From NCBI GenBank assembly GCA_903918755.1, contig CAIXFN010000049.1, positions 88,354 through 152,353 on the forward strand: a stretch of DNA of 64,000 nucleotides. Reading direction: 5' to 3'. This DNA is from an uncultured Pedosphaera sp. Lineage in GTDB: Bacteria; Verrucomicrobiota; Verrucomicrobiia; Limisphaerales; Pedosphaeraceae. The position numbers and the translations under genes were made by a program. The notes beneath the pieces are model-generated. The model was given only the letters and a program-made list of their open reading frames with translations, ran no database searches and was not told the origin of the DNA. Shown one piece after another: positions 16,746 to 25,525 of the stretch. Numbering within the stretch: the stretch's first letter is position 1; each line of letters starts with the position of its first letter.

Positions 16746-17956
16746 ACGCAACCCTGGAAGCACCCCCGATCATCAAGGCCGGCGCGGCCCGCACTTTTAC
16801 CGAGAATGCGCGGGCGGGAGTTCGACGCGTTTTCCGACTGCTGATCTTCGTCTGGAAATACGGCGTGGGGATGTTGCTCTGCCAAAGCCTGGTCGGCGCG
16901 GTGGTGGTGGTGGGGTGGACGTACCGCCTGATGCAGCGGATGGCCTGGCGTCGTTGGTGGGAGCGGAGCGATCTGCGGCGGAATGGCGGCCATTTCCTCC
17001 CGTTTGTGGAATCGGATGAAACCACCGCCGGTCAAGCCCGCTGGCCGAATTGGCTCATGCAACCGACCGTCGTCGTCGGCACGCCGTCCCGGGGAGTTCG
17101 GCGGTGGGTGGCTTCGCTGTGGGCCAATGTCCGCACCGGGGTGCAAGGGATCTTCAACACCTGGGTGCTGACGCTCCCGGGTTGCTTATTGATGGCGTTC
17201 TCCTGGTACGATGGCTGGAACAACTCCTTCAATAAAGGGTATGAGCAGGCCATCGTGGGACCGCTGACGGGCGTGACCGGCCTGCTGCTTTTTCTGCTGG
17301 CCATGTTTTACGTGCCGCTGGCGCAGGCGCGGCAGGCCGTGACCGGAGAATGGACCTCATTCTATGATTTCCGGCTCATCGGACGATTGATCGTGCGCCG
17401 CTGGCCGGCTTGCCTGGGATTGGCGATTCTGTATTCGCTGGCCTCCGTTCCAGTCCAAGTGTTGCGGGTGTTGCCGGAGTTCTTTCCGCAATTTGGGGAG
17501 CAATCACCCGCCTACGTGGCAACTCTTCCGGCCGCGACCATCACCGACGATTTGAATTCCTACTTTTTCTGGTCGGCGGCCTATTTGTTCCCGGCGTTTG
17601 TGGTGCTGCGGATCATTGCGGCGCGCATTTACGCCACGGGTTTGTTGGGGGCGGTGGAAGCGGGAGTCATTTCGCCCGACGCCCTGCGGGTGCGCGAGCG
17701 CATGGTGCTGGAACGGTTAAACCTGCTCCAGGCCCGGCCGGGACCGCCACGCCACCGATTGATACAATTGGCCGCGAAAGGCGCGCGGCGTTTGCTGGCG
17801 GCGAGTGCTTTGCTAGCCATGCTGTTGATCTGGTTCAGCTTCGGCGCGCAGATTTACATTGCCCAATTCCTGCACTATCTCGGGGGAACCGCCTGGTTGA
17901 ATCAACCCCTGGTGCAATTGCCCTGGATCCGGATCATCCCCGCGGCGTTGAATTAG
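16742..17956 (+). CDS. Multi-pass membrane protein coupled to the phosphatase-like gene
   Basis: 404 residues, with several hydrophobic spans: about 35-60 (GMLLCQSLVGAVVVVGW), 135-150, 175-200 (LTGVTGLLLFLLAMFYVPL), 220-240, 275-300 and 350-370. Loops are rich in Arg. No known family was recognised; the overall look is of DUF4013-like or permease-like integral membrane proteins without catalytic motifs. The start codon overlaps the stop of the upstream Tat-exported phosphatase-like gene, which strongly suggests that the two products act together at the membrane. Confidence 0.7.
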   Translation: MNATLEAPPIIKAGAARTFTENARAGVRRVFRLLIFVWKYGVGMLLCQSLVGAVVVVGWTYRLMQRMAWRRWWERSDLRRNGGHFLPFVESDETTAGQARWPNWLMQPTVVVGTPSRGVRRWVASLWANVRTGVQGIFNTWVLTLPGCLLMAFSWYDGWNNSFNKGYEQAIVGPLTGVTGLLLFLLAMFYVPLAQARQAVTGEWTSFYDFRLIGRLIVRRWPACLGLAILYSLASVPVQVLRVLPEFFPQFGEQSPAYVATLPAATITDDLNSYFFWSAAYLFPAFVVLRIIAARIYATGLLGAVEAGVISPDALRVRERMVLERLNLLQARPGPPRHRLIQLAAKGARRLLAASALLAMLLIWFSFGAQIYIAQFLHYLGGTAWLNQPLVQLPWIRIIPAALN

Positions 17957-17974
17957 CCAGGTTCGGCCGCGGCA

Positions 17975-19801
17975 TCATTCCGGTCGGGCGGCGATCCAAC
18001 GGGTATACGCGCGCGGACCGAAGTAGTCATAATCACGGTTCTCGAATGGCGTGCCCAGGAGGAGGCAATGGATGAAGCCATTGCGCTCGACTTGCACCGT
18101 GTGGAAAATTTCCTGCCGCGGGTTTTCCTTGAGGAAAAAGGCGATCCGGCCACCCAGGGCCGAATAGCTTTGCAACCCGGCATTCGTTTGACTGGTGAAG
18201 GTGAACTGCTTCCCCAACTCGCCGAGCATCAAGTGGCTGCGTCCCCAGGTGCCTCCGGCGGCGGATACAAAATTGGTGCCGTTGAGCAGTGCGACGGCAT
18301 CGTTATAGGCGAGTACGATGAGTCGGTGGCGGTCGGAGTTTTGCAGCCATTGCGTGAGTTTGGCGGTATGGCCCTGCGCGGGATCATAGGCGTAATTGCT
18401 GTCCAGAAAGGCAATCCGCGTGACTTGGTCGGGCAGTCGGTCCACCCCGTTGAGGTATCCGAAAATGAAACTGCCGCCGCCGCTGTGGCCGCTCAGCGTG
18501 AGGGTGGTAACCGTATTGGTGAAAAGGGCCTGAATGGAATTGACGATTTCGGGAATCCGTCGCGGTTGGTCAGCGTGGCGTTTTCGCCAGGCGGGCCAAC
18601 TCCGACCGCCGGCTTCGAGATAGACCACCACCACGTTGCGATTCACCAATCGTTCGCGGACAAAGCGGGTCTGGGCACCGATGTGCTGGATGTCGTAATG
18701 CCAGTCATCGCCGGGGGCCAGGGTGTGGCCGATGGTCTGGTCGATGGTGTTGCCATTGGGCAGCGTGAAGAAGACCAGGTCGAGCGGCTTGGCGGGATCG
18801 AAGTTGCCGGGGACGTTGATGCGGACGCTGACTTCCGGTTCGAGGTGGAACTCCATTTCCCGTTCCCCGAAAACACCGGGATGAAAATCCTCCAACCGGA
18901 TCGAAAGCGGAGTGGGCTGGTTCGTCGTCGTTGCTTTCACCGGCGCCACCGGGGTTGCGAGCGTGGCGTACCGCGCCACCGGCACCACCCCTTCATCACT
19001 GAACAGGGGAGCCAGGTCGGGATTCGCGAGCGCCTCGGGCAGGGTAGCGGGCTGACCATTTACTGTCACCGAAAGTTGGACCAGACGAATGCCGTGGCTG
19101 TAATCCGCCCAGGTGTCGGCATGCCCCGTATACAGAGGCTGGATGGGGTGACCATCCGGTTGATGCCAGCCATAGATGCCCACTTTTCCGGGCCGGGATC
19201 CTAACTCCGCAAACAGCACCACATCCTTTTTATGCCCGGCGACCATTTCAGCCTGCGGGTGCTGCGCCAATTGTTCCCTGCGCTGAGCCACGACCGTCTG
19301 GTTGTGTGTGAGGAATACGGGCACGGTGGTCATGGCCGCACTCGGGGGAATGGGGGAGGGGGTCAGTTTGACCGTCGCGTTCCGGAAAATCGCATCCACC
19401 AGTTTGCGGGTCGGGAGGCTGCACTGGAGGGAATCGGCGATCCGTTGCGCGGTCCCGGGCGTCAACGGCGTGAGGAAATAATCCGTATCCGAGCCCACGG
19501 CCAGGTAGTCCGGAGCGACGAAGCACGTGGCGCGATTGGTCTGGCCCGCCACCACACTTTCGAGTTTGAGCTGCACCAGGTGCCGGAGAAACTCCGGGAT
19601 ATTGCCTCGCATGATTTCCTCCCGAATGCGGATCTCGCGGGTGACGAGATCCAACGGAATGAGGCTTTGGGCGAACTCCGCGCCGCCGGGCGCGTCCGCC
19701 GGACGGGGCGGCAGGGGGAGCACCTGCGCGCTCCCACCCGGAGCGAGCAGCGCGAGGAGGAAGAGCGCGCCCGTAGCCAGGAGGCGGCGCCACTTGTTCA
19801 T
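17975..19801 (-). CDS. Secreted two-part protein with alpha/beta-hydrolase C-terminal domain
   Basis: 608 residues from the ATG at 19799-19801, which overlaps the metG stop as ATGA; a signal peptide (LLATGALFLLALLAPGGSA) follows. Residues about 40-310 form an extracytoplasmic domain of a widespread but unnamed type, with GHKKDVVLFAELGSRPGKV, IYGWHQPDGHPIQPLY and DYSHGIRLV. Residues about 320-608 look like an esterase-type alpha/beta-hydrolase, with the nucleophile elbow GHSGGG. Further acidic and His residues (FLDSNYAYD, GFIHCLLLG) are candidates for the rest of the triad. The coupling of a secreted hydrolase to a tRNA synthetase gene is odd and may only reflect compact genome layout. The substrate is unknown. 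Confidence 0.7.
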   Translation of the reverse strand: MNKWRRLLATGALFLLALLAPGGSAQVLPLPPRPADAPGGAEFAQSLIPLDLVTREIRIREEIMRGNIPEFLRHLVQLKLESVVAGQTNRATCFVAPDYLAVGSDTDYFLTPLTPGTAQRIADSLQCSLPTRKLVDAIFRNATVKLTPSPIPPSAAMTTVPVFLTHNQTVVAQRREQLAQHPQAEMVAGHKKDVVLFAELGSRPGKVGIYGWHQPDGHPIQPLYTGHADTWADYSHGIRLVQLSVTVNGQPATLPEALANPDLAPLFSDEGVVPVARYATLATPVAPVKATTTNQPTPLSIRLEDFHPGVFGEREMEFHLEPEVSVRINVPGNFDPAKPLDLVFFTLPNGNTIDQTIGHTLAPGDDWHYDIQHIGAQTRFVRERLVNRNVVVVYLEAGGRSWPAWRKRHADQPRRIPEIVNSIQALFTNTVTTLTLSGHSGGGSFIFGYLNGVDRLPDQVTRIAFLDSNYAYDPAQGHTAKLTQWLQNSDRHRLIVLAYNDAVALLNGTNFVSAAGGTWGRSHLMLGELGKQFTFTSQTNAGLQSYSALGGRIAFFLKENPRQEIFHTVQVERNGFIHCLLLGTPFENRDYDYFGPRAYTRWIAARPE

Positions 19802-21363
19802 GCTGCGGGACGGTCCTTGCGCGGGAACAAAGCGGCGGGTTCGCCGATCACATGACCGGCGGCCAGGCCGCCCCACGCCGTTTTGTCAAAGCGATCAGGC
19901 GCGTCGGGCAAGGCCAATTGGGAATAGATTTTTGCGGCCGTTCCCGGCAGGAAAGGCGCCAGCAATACCGCGAGCACCCGGCAGGATTCCACGAGGTTGT
20001 AGAGCACTTCATCCAGCCGTTTGGCCTGCGCGGGATCTTTCGCGAGTTTGAACGGCTGGGTTTGATCCACATACTGGTTCGCCCGGTTCACGAGCGACCA
20101 GATGCTGACCAGGGCCGCCTGCAATTGATTTTGCTCCAGATGCCCGCGGGTTTCCGCGACCGCCCGTTCCGCGTCGACCTGCAGGTCGGTGGCCGGTGCG
20201 GGGATGACGCCATTGCGATAGCGTTTGAGCATGGAAAGCGAGCGGTTCACCAGGTTGCCGAGACCATTGGCCAGTTCGGCCTGGTAACGGGAGGCAAAGC
20301 CCGCGTCGGTCCAGTTGCCATCGGGACCGATGGCTAATTCGCGGACCACGTAAAAGCGGAAGGCATCGAGCCCCCATTCGGCAATCACTGCGAGGGGATC
20401 CACGACGTTGCCGGTGCTCTTGCTGAGCTTGTGGCCTTCGCGCTGCCACCAGCCATGCACCAGAATCTGGCAGGGCTGCTGTAGGCCCATGGCTTTCAGC
20501 ATGATGGGCCAGTAAACCGCGTGAAATTTCAGAATGTCCTTGCCGATCAGGTGGATGTCCGCCGGCCACAAGGTGCCGGAAGCGGTTGGATCGGCTGCGC
20601 GACCAGCGAGGGCGTCCGCGAGGAGGGGATCCTGGAGCGAAGCGGGCACGCTGATGTAGTTCACCAGCGCGTCAAACCAAACATAGGTGACAAACGCCGG
20701 ATCGAACGGGATCGGAATGCCCCAATTGAGCCGGCTGACGGGCCGGGTGATGCACAGATCCTCCAGAACATTGTTCTTCAGGAAACCCAGCACCTCATTG
20801 CGGCGATAATCGGGCGCGATAAACGAGGGATTCGCTTCAATGTAATCAATCAACCATTGCTGATGGCTGGCGAGTTTGAAGTAGTAATTTTCCTCCTCAA
20901 TTTCCGCCACTTCCCCGTAGGAGGCGGGAAAGTTGCCGTCCGGCAAGCGGTCCTTTTCGGTCAAAAAAGTCTCTTCCTTGGCAGAGTAAAAGCCCCGGTG
21001 GGCGGCCTTGTAGAAATGCCCCTGGTTGTTCAGTTGGGTGAGAATGGCCTGGACCACCTTCTGATGACGCTCCTCGGTGGTGCGGATGAAATCATCGTTG
21101 GTCAATTCGAGCCGGGTGGCGAGGGTCTTCCAGATCACGGCGAGTTCATCGCAATACGCCTTCGGCGATTGACCCTGCGCGAGGGCGGCTTGCTGGACTT
21201 TTTGGCCGTGTTCGTCCACCCCGGTGAGAAAGAACACCTCCGTGCCGAAACTGCGGCGGGCCCGGGCAATAACGTCCGCGACGATCTTCTCATAGGCATG
21301 GCCGAGGTGCGGCTCGCCGTTCAGATAGTCAATCGCAGTCGTGATGTAAAAACGCTTACTCAT
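19798..21363 (-). CDS. metG: Methionine-tRNA ligase
   Basis: 521 residues, charging tRNA-Met in the cytoplasm. Class I signatures are clear: HLGH at 19-22 (YLNGEPHLGHAYEK) and KLSKS near residue 312 (GHKLSKSTGN). The anticodon-binding helical domain follows. The connective-peptide region reads RGFYSAKEETFL, where many relatives have a Cys-containing zinc knuckle, so this copy seems to lack the zinc site. It also ends without the C-terminal EMAP-like tRNA-binding domain that longer enzymes carry. The length fits the shorter bacterial form. The stop overlaps the start of the secreted hydrolase gene. The gene is divergent from the chloride channel gene. Confidence 0.95.
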   Translation of the reverse strand: MSKRFYITTAIDYLNGEPHLGHAYEKIVADVIARARRSFGTEVFFLTGVDEHGQKVQQAALAQGQSPKAYCDELAVIWKTLATRLELTNDDFIRTTEERHQKVVQAILTQLNNQGHFYKAAHRGFYSAKEETFLTEKDRLPDGNFPASYGEVAEIEEENYYFKLASHQQWLIDYIEANPSFIAPDYRRNEVLGFLKNNVLEDLCITRPVSRLNWGIPIPFDPAFVTYVWFDALVNYISVPASLQDPLLADALAGRAADPTASGTLWPADIHLIGKDILKFHAVYWPIMLKAMGLQQPCQILVHGWWQREGHKLSKSTGNVVDPLAVIAEWGLDAFRFYVVRELAIGPDGNWTDAGFASRYQAELANGLGNLVNRSLSMLKRYRNGVIPAPATDLQVDAERAVAETRGHLEQNQLQAALVSIWSLVNRANQYVDQTQPFKLAKDPAQAKRLDEVLYNLVESCRVLAVLLAPFLPGTAAKIYSQLALPDAPDRFDKTAWGGLAAGHVIGEPAALFPRKDRPAA

Positions 21364-21487
21364 GTACGGTCATTCTGGCCGAGGCGTCGTAGCTTGGCAA
21401 TGCCGGGAAAATCCAACGCCTCCTTGGGTAAAAGGTGGCCCGCAATTCGCCCCTCGTCAAGTGACCGCTTCTGGGGCAGGGTGAATT

Positions 21488-23335
21488 GTGCCGTTTGGGA
21501 CGAACAAATTCGACCTGGTAGTGGGCCGGGCGCGGGATTTTTTCCGCCGCCACTGGCAGCAGGCCCTGCGCATTCGCCAGCGGTTGAACTTCAGTGAGGA
21601 GGCATTGCATCTGGTCATGGCCGGGATCGTGGGGGTGGTGGGTGGGTTGGTTAACCTGGTTTTTCATCGCGGAATTGATCTGGTGGAATGGCTCTTTTTG
21701 GGTCGGGTGGGAGATCCGGCCGACCTCGCGTCAGCCTCCGCCTGGCCGGTGCGGTTGCTGGTTCCGGCCACCGGCGGGTTACTGGCCGGTGGCGTCCTAT
21801 TTTACGGCCTGCGCCTGGTGGGCCGGCCGGGTTCCCCGGATTTGCTCGAGGTGGTGGTGGCGAGTGACGGGCGTTTGCCTTTTCGCAGTGGGATGATCAA
21901 GGCGATTTCTTCGCTCTTGAGCATCGGGAGTGGGGCTTCCATCGGCCGGGAAGGGGCGATCACCCAGTTGGCCGCGACACTCGCGTCCAAAGGTGGGCAA
22001 CTGGCCAAGTGGCAGCCTTACCGTTTGCGATTGCTGGTGGCCTGCGGGGCGGCGTCGGGCATCGCCGCGGCTTACAATGCCCCCATCGCTGGCGCGGTGT
22101 TTGCCGCGCTGATCGTGCTGGGGAATTTCTCCATGAACCTGTTTGCGCCGGTGGTGTTTGCCTCCGTGACCGCCTCGGTGCTCTCTCGCAGTTATTTTGG
22201 GCTCAAGCCTTGGTTTGAGGTGCCCGCCTTTGAGTTCAACAGCTTGGGCAAACTGCCGGGGTTCATCGTGCTGGGCGGCTTGACGGGTTTGTTGGGGGCG
22301 TTGTTTCTGAAGGCCCTGAGTGTCGGCGAGGCGGCCGGCAAACGCGTGCCGATGCCGGTGCCGTTCCGGGTGGCGCTGGGCGGGTTGGTGGTGGGATTGA
22401 TTGCGATTCCCATGCCGGGCGTCTGGGGGAATGGCGCCGGGGTGACCAATGATCTGCTCCTGGGCAAGTATCTCGCTTACGAATCACCTTTTTGGTTCGT
22501 GGTCGCGTTGTTCGCGGCCAAGTTTGTGGCCACCGTGGCGGCGGTGGGTTCCGGGGCGGTGGGGGGCGTGTTCACCCCCACACTGTTTCTCGGTGCGGCC
22601 ACGGGTTGCATTTTTGGCACCGGTTTGCACGAACTGGGCGGGGGCCGGGAATTGCCGATCAGCGTCTTTGCCGTCGTGGGGATGGGGGCGATGCTGGCCG
22701 CGACCACCCGCTCCCCGCTGCTGGCCATGATCATGGTTTACGAGATTTCGGTGAACTATTCCATGATGCCCCCGCTGATGCTGGCCTGCGTGGTCTCCAC
22801 GCTGGTTTCCCGCCGTTTCTATCCCGAATCCATCTACAGCCAACCACTGCGGAACAAAGGCTTGCAGATGGATCATGAACGATTTTACGCCAGTGGCGCC
22901 ACCGACCAGAAAGTGGGGGATTTGATGCGGGCACCCGTGGCGCCCCTGCTGGAAACCGCGACCTTCCGCCAGATTGCCGACCGGTTCCTGACCAGTTCCC
23001 ACAATTTTCTGCCGGTGGTGAACCCCGCGAATCAATTGGTGGGGTTGGTGGCGTTGCAGGATCTGAAAGGCTATCTCAATGCCCTGGAGAGCGAGACCAG
23101 CGCCGTGATCGCCTACGACCTGATGCGCCCGGTGCCGGCTTGCGCCACTCCCGATCAATCGCTCCTGGACGCACTGCCGGTGGTCCTTGCCAGCGAATTA
23201 CGGCATGTGCCGGTGGTGAATTCCCACCGGGAAAACCGACTCATCGGCTCGGTGGCGCGGGCGGAGGTATTGGGTTTGCTTTCTGAGGCGATGGCCACCA
23301 GCGGGGAGGGCAACGGGCGTCCGCCAGCAACCTGA
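21488..23335 (+). CDS. ClC-family chloride channel/antiporter with CBS pair
   Basis: 615 residues from a GTG start. The transmembrane ClC domain occupies about 40-450, with the ion-pore signatures GSGASIGREGA (gating/coupling Glu near residue 154) and GAVGGVFTP. The first signature reads GRPGSPD rather than the usual GSGIP. Two CBS domains fill about 475-600 (KVGDLMRAPVAPLLE; YDLMRPVPACATPD), likely binding adenine nucleotides and gating transport. Whether this member is a channel or a Cl-/H+ exchanger is not decidable here. The start is set by the position just after the divergent metG promoter region and by a sensible amphipathic N-terminus. Confidence 0.9.
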   Translation: MPFGTNKFDLVVGRARDFFRRHWQQALRIRQRLNFSEEALHLVMAGIVGVVGGLVNLVFHRGIDLVEWLFLGRVGDPADLASASAWPVRLLVPATGGLLAGGVLFYGLRLVGRPGSPDLLEVVVASDGRLPFRSGMIKAISSLLSIGSGASIGREGAITQLAATLASKGGQLAKWQPYRLRLLVACGAASGIAAAYNAPIAGAVFAALIVLGNFSMNLFAPVVFASVTASVLSRSYFGLKPWFEVPAFEFNSLGKLPGFIVLGGLTGLLGALFLKALSVGEAAGKRVPMPVPFRVALGGLVVGLIAIPMPGVWGNGAGVTNDLLLGKYLAYESPFWFVVALFAAKFVATVAAVGSGAVGGVFTPTLFLGAATGCIFGTGLHELGGGRELPISVFAVVGMGAMLAATTRSPLLAMIMVYEISVNYSMMPPLMLACVVSTLVSRRFYPESIYSQPLRNKGLQMDHERFYASGATDQKVGDLMRAPVAPLLETATFRQIADRFLTSSHNFLPVVNPANQLVGLVALQDLKGYLNALESETSAVIAYDLMRPVPACATPDQSLLDALPVVLASELRHVPVVNSHRENRLIGSVARAEVLGLLSEAMATSGEGNGRPPAT

Positions 23336-23368
23336 AGTTCACCTCCCCGGCGGAGGCGATTAGCCGAA

Positions 23369-24361
23369 TCACTGGACCAGCAAGGAAATCGCGCCGATCC
23401 CCAGGGCGAGCGCCCAGATTAGCATCACCGCCGCCGGACGGCTCCGACCGCCGCGGACGAGTCGGTGCGAAAGATGGTTGTTGTCCCCCACATAAAAAGG
23501 CTGGCCCAGGCGCCAGCGGATGACCACGACCCAGGCCATGTCGCCCAAGGGGACCGCCAGAATCAATAGGGGAATCAGGACGGCCCAAGGATGCGGATTT
23601 TTGGCGGTGTAGTAGTGTGGTAAAATGGCCATGATGGCGAGCAGGTAGCCGACCAGATGGCTGCCCGCGTCGCCGAGAAACGCGCTGGCACGGGGAAAGT
23701 TATGCGGCAGGAAGCCCAGCAACGCCCCCATGGTTCCCGCCCCCAACACGGCCACCAGATACTGGCCCTGGGCCGCGGCCAGCACCGCGAAATACGCCGC
23801 GCCAATCGCGCCCAGCCCGGCGCACAAGCCGTTCATGTTGTCCATGAAATTGAAGGCGTTGATGACGCTAAGGATCCACAGGCACGTGATGGCGTAACTG
23901 AAGGCCACACTCGGCACAAAGAGGGTGATGCGGACTTTGGCCGACGCCACCAGGAGAACAATGGCTAATTGCCCGGCGAACTTCCATCGTGGCGGCAATT
24001 CATATTTGTCGTCGAGCGCCCCGATCACCAGCATGCCCAGGCCGCCCAACAGGATGACTCCCAACTCGCCCGCCCGGCGTCCGGGATGGAGGCCGTGGGT
24101 CAGGATGGCTTCCCGGAGGGCGGCGCCCGTGGCACCGGGGAGCAGCCAGACCGCGCCGGCCACCAGAAACGGCGCCAGAATACCGGCCAATACCGCAAAT
24201 CCGCCCGCCAGGGGAATGGTTGCCGAGTGGATTTTCCGCGCTCCCGGATCATCCACCAAACCGATGCGCTCGCACACTACCCGCCAGAGCGGGAGCGAGG
24301 CGAGCGACACCGCAAACGCGATGAGTCCCGTGGCCAGGTAGAAGATGAAGGGGGTGATCAT
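23369..24361 (-). CDS. Undecaprenyl-phosphate sugar-1-phosphate transferase (WecA/TagO-like, MraY superfamily)
   Basis: 330 residues with about ten hydrophobic spans. Family motifs are present in order: DDPGARKIHSATIPLAGG near residue 36, NFMDNMNGLCAG near 174, and ASAFLGDAGSHLVGY in a cytoplasmic loop. The family attaches a UDP-sugar phosphate to the lipid carrier, starting a surface polysaccharide. The start codon overlaps the stop of the upstream glycosyltransferase gene (ATGA at 24358-24361), placing both in one operon. This is consistent with O-antigen or exopolysaccharide initiation. UppS, encoded at 48 kb, makes the lipid carrier. Exact donor sugar is not deducible. Confidence 0.88.
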   Translation of the reverse strand: MITPFIFYLATGLIAFAVSLASLPLWRVVCERIGLVDDPGARKIHSATIPLAGGFAVLAGILAPFLVAGAVWLLPGATGAALREAILTHGLHPGRRAGELGVILLGGLGMLVIGALDDKYELPPRWKFAGQLAIVLLVASAKVRITLFVPSVAFSYAITCLWILSVINAFNFMDNMNGLCAGLGAIGAAYFAVLAAAQGQYLVAVLGAGTMGALLGFLPHNFPRASAFLGDAGSHLVGYLLAIMAILPHYYTAKNPHPWAVLIPLLILAVPLGDMAWVVVIRWRLGQPFYVGDNNHLSHRLVRGGRSRPAAVMLIWALALGIGAISLLVQ

Positions 24362-25512
24362 GCCGGAGCCAGCCGCCGGTAAAGTTGATATAAGTCCTCC
24401 ACCATGCGTTCCACGGGAAAGCGTTCCCGCACGAATTCCCGGCCTTGCCGGCCCAACCGCTCGCGTAGCGCCGGGTCCTCCGCCAATTCGCCGAGCCGCC
24501 GGATCAAAGTGGGCAGGTCGCCGGGTTGGACGAGAAAGCCGGTTTCATTATCCCGACAGACTTCCCGGGCGCCGTCGCAATCATACGCCACCACGGGTCG
24601 GGCCCCGGCGAGTGCCTGGGGCAGGGCGCGGGGCAGGCCTTCGCGCAGGGAGAGGTGGGCCAGGACATCCATAATGCCGATCAACCCGGGGATTTCCGCG
24701 GGCGGTACCAGGCCCGTAAACACAAAACTGCGTGCCAATCCGGCATCCCGGACCAGGGCTTCAAAACGCCCACGCCACGGTCCGTCCCCGACCAATAAAA
24801 ACTTCGTTTGCGGATGCCGGCGGATGATTTCCGGGGCGGCGCGGAACAAATCCTCATGCCCTTTGAGTTTGAACAGCCGGGCGATCTTGCCGATCACCAG
24901 ATCACCGGGGGCCAGTCCCCAGCGGGCCCGCAAGGCGGGATCATTGGTGGTATTCAAATACGGTTCGAGGGGGAAACCGCTGAAGACGCGGGTGTATTGC
25001 TCGGGCCGGCCAATCCCCGCCGCCAGATACTGATCCCGCATGGCATCCGCCACGGTGACGAAATGGGTGGTCACCCTGGCGGCCCGCACTTCGGCACGCC
25101 GAAAAACGGCGTTTGCCAGCGCCCCCTGAAACGTGCCGAAGGAGGGGCCGTGGATCGTGTGGATGATCACCGGCACGCCCGCGCGGGCCGCCGCCAGGCG
25201 GCCCAGCACCCCGGCCTTGCCGCTGTGGGTGTGCACGATCACCGGGCGTTCGGCGAGGAAGCGGCGGGTGAGGTGGCGGACGGCCAGCCAGTCTTTCCAG
25301 GGATGGATGGGGCGAACCAATTCCGGGAGAATCGCCAGTGCCCCAGGCATGCTCGCGAAGCAGCTTTCCAGCGACCCCTCGCGGCCGAATGAGGGACCCG
25401 AAATCAGATCAACCTGCAAGCCCGGTTTTTGCCGCAAACCCAGCACCGAAGCGATGGTGTTCTCCTGGGCTCCGCCCACGATCAACCGGGTGATGACGTG
25501 CGTGACGCGCAT
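24358..25512 (-). CDS. Glycosyltransferase family 4
   Basis: 384 residues, cytoplasmic or membrane-associated. It begins with the GT4 opening VTHVITRLIVGGAQENT; the acceptor-side domain includes VHTHSGKAGVLGR. The C-terminal GT-B domain has KIARLFKLKGHEDL, the catalytic-region stretch LSLREGLPRALPQALA, and PVVAYDCDGAREV. These are hallmarks of retaining GT4 enzymes that build surface glycans. It lies 13 nt downstream of the DUF2723-TPR gene and overlaps the WecA-like gene, forming a three-gene minus-strand operon. Donor and acceptor are unknown. Confidence 0.88.
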   Translation of the reverse strand: MRVTHVITRLIVGGAQENTIASVLGLRQKPGLQVDLISGPSFGREGSLESCFASMPGALAILPELVRPIHPWKDWLAVRHLTRRFLAERPVIVHTHSGKAGVLGRLAAARAGVPVIIHTIHGPSFGTFQGALANAVFRRAEVRAARVTTHFVTVADAMRDQYLAAGIGRPEQYTRVFSGFPLEPYLNTTNDPALRARWGLAPGDLVIGKIARLFKLKGHEDLFRAAPEIIRRHPQTKFLLVGDGPWRGRFEALVRDAGLARSFVFTGLVPPAEIPGLIGIMDVLAHLSLREGLPRALPQALAGARPVVAYDCDGAREVCRDNETGFLVQPGDLPTLIRRLGELAEDPALRERLGRQGREFVRERFPVERMVEDLYQLYRRLAPA

Positions 25513-25525
25513 CGGCGGCGCAACC

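Noticed and set aside
15621..16763. Long minus-strand open frame opposite the Tat-exported phosphatase-like gene
   Set aside because: It is a shadow of the plus-strand gene, which has a Tat signal and metal motifs.
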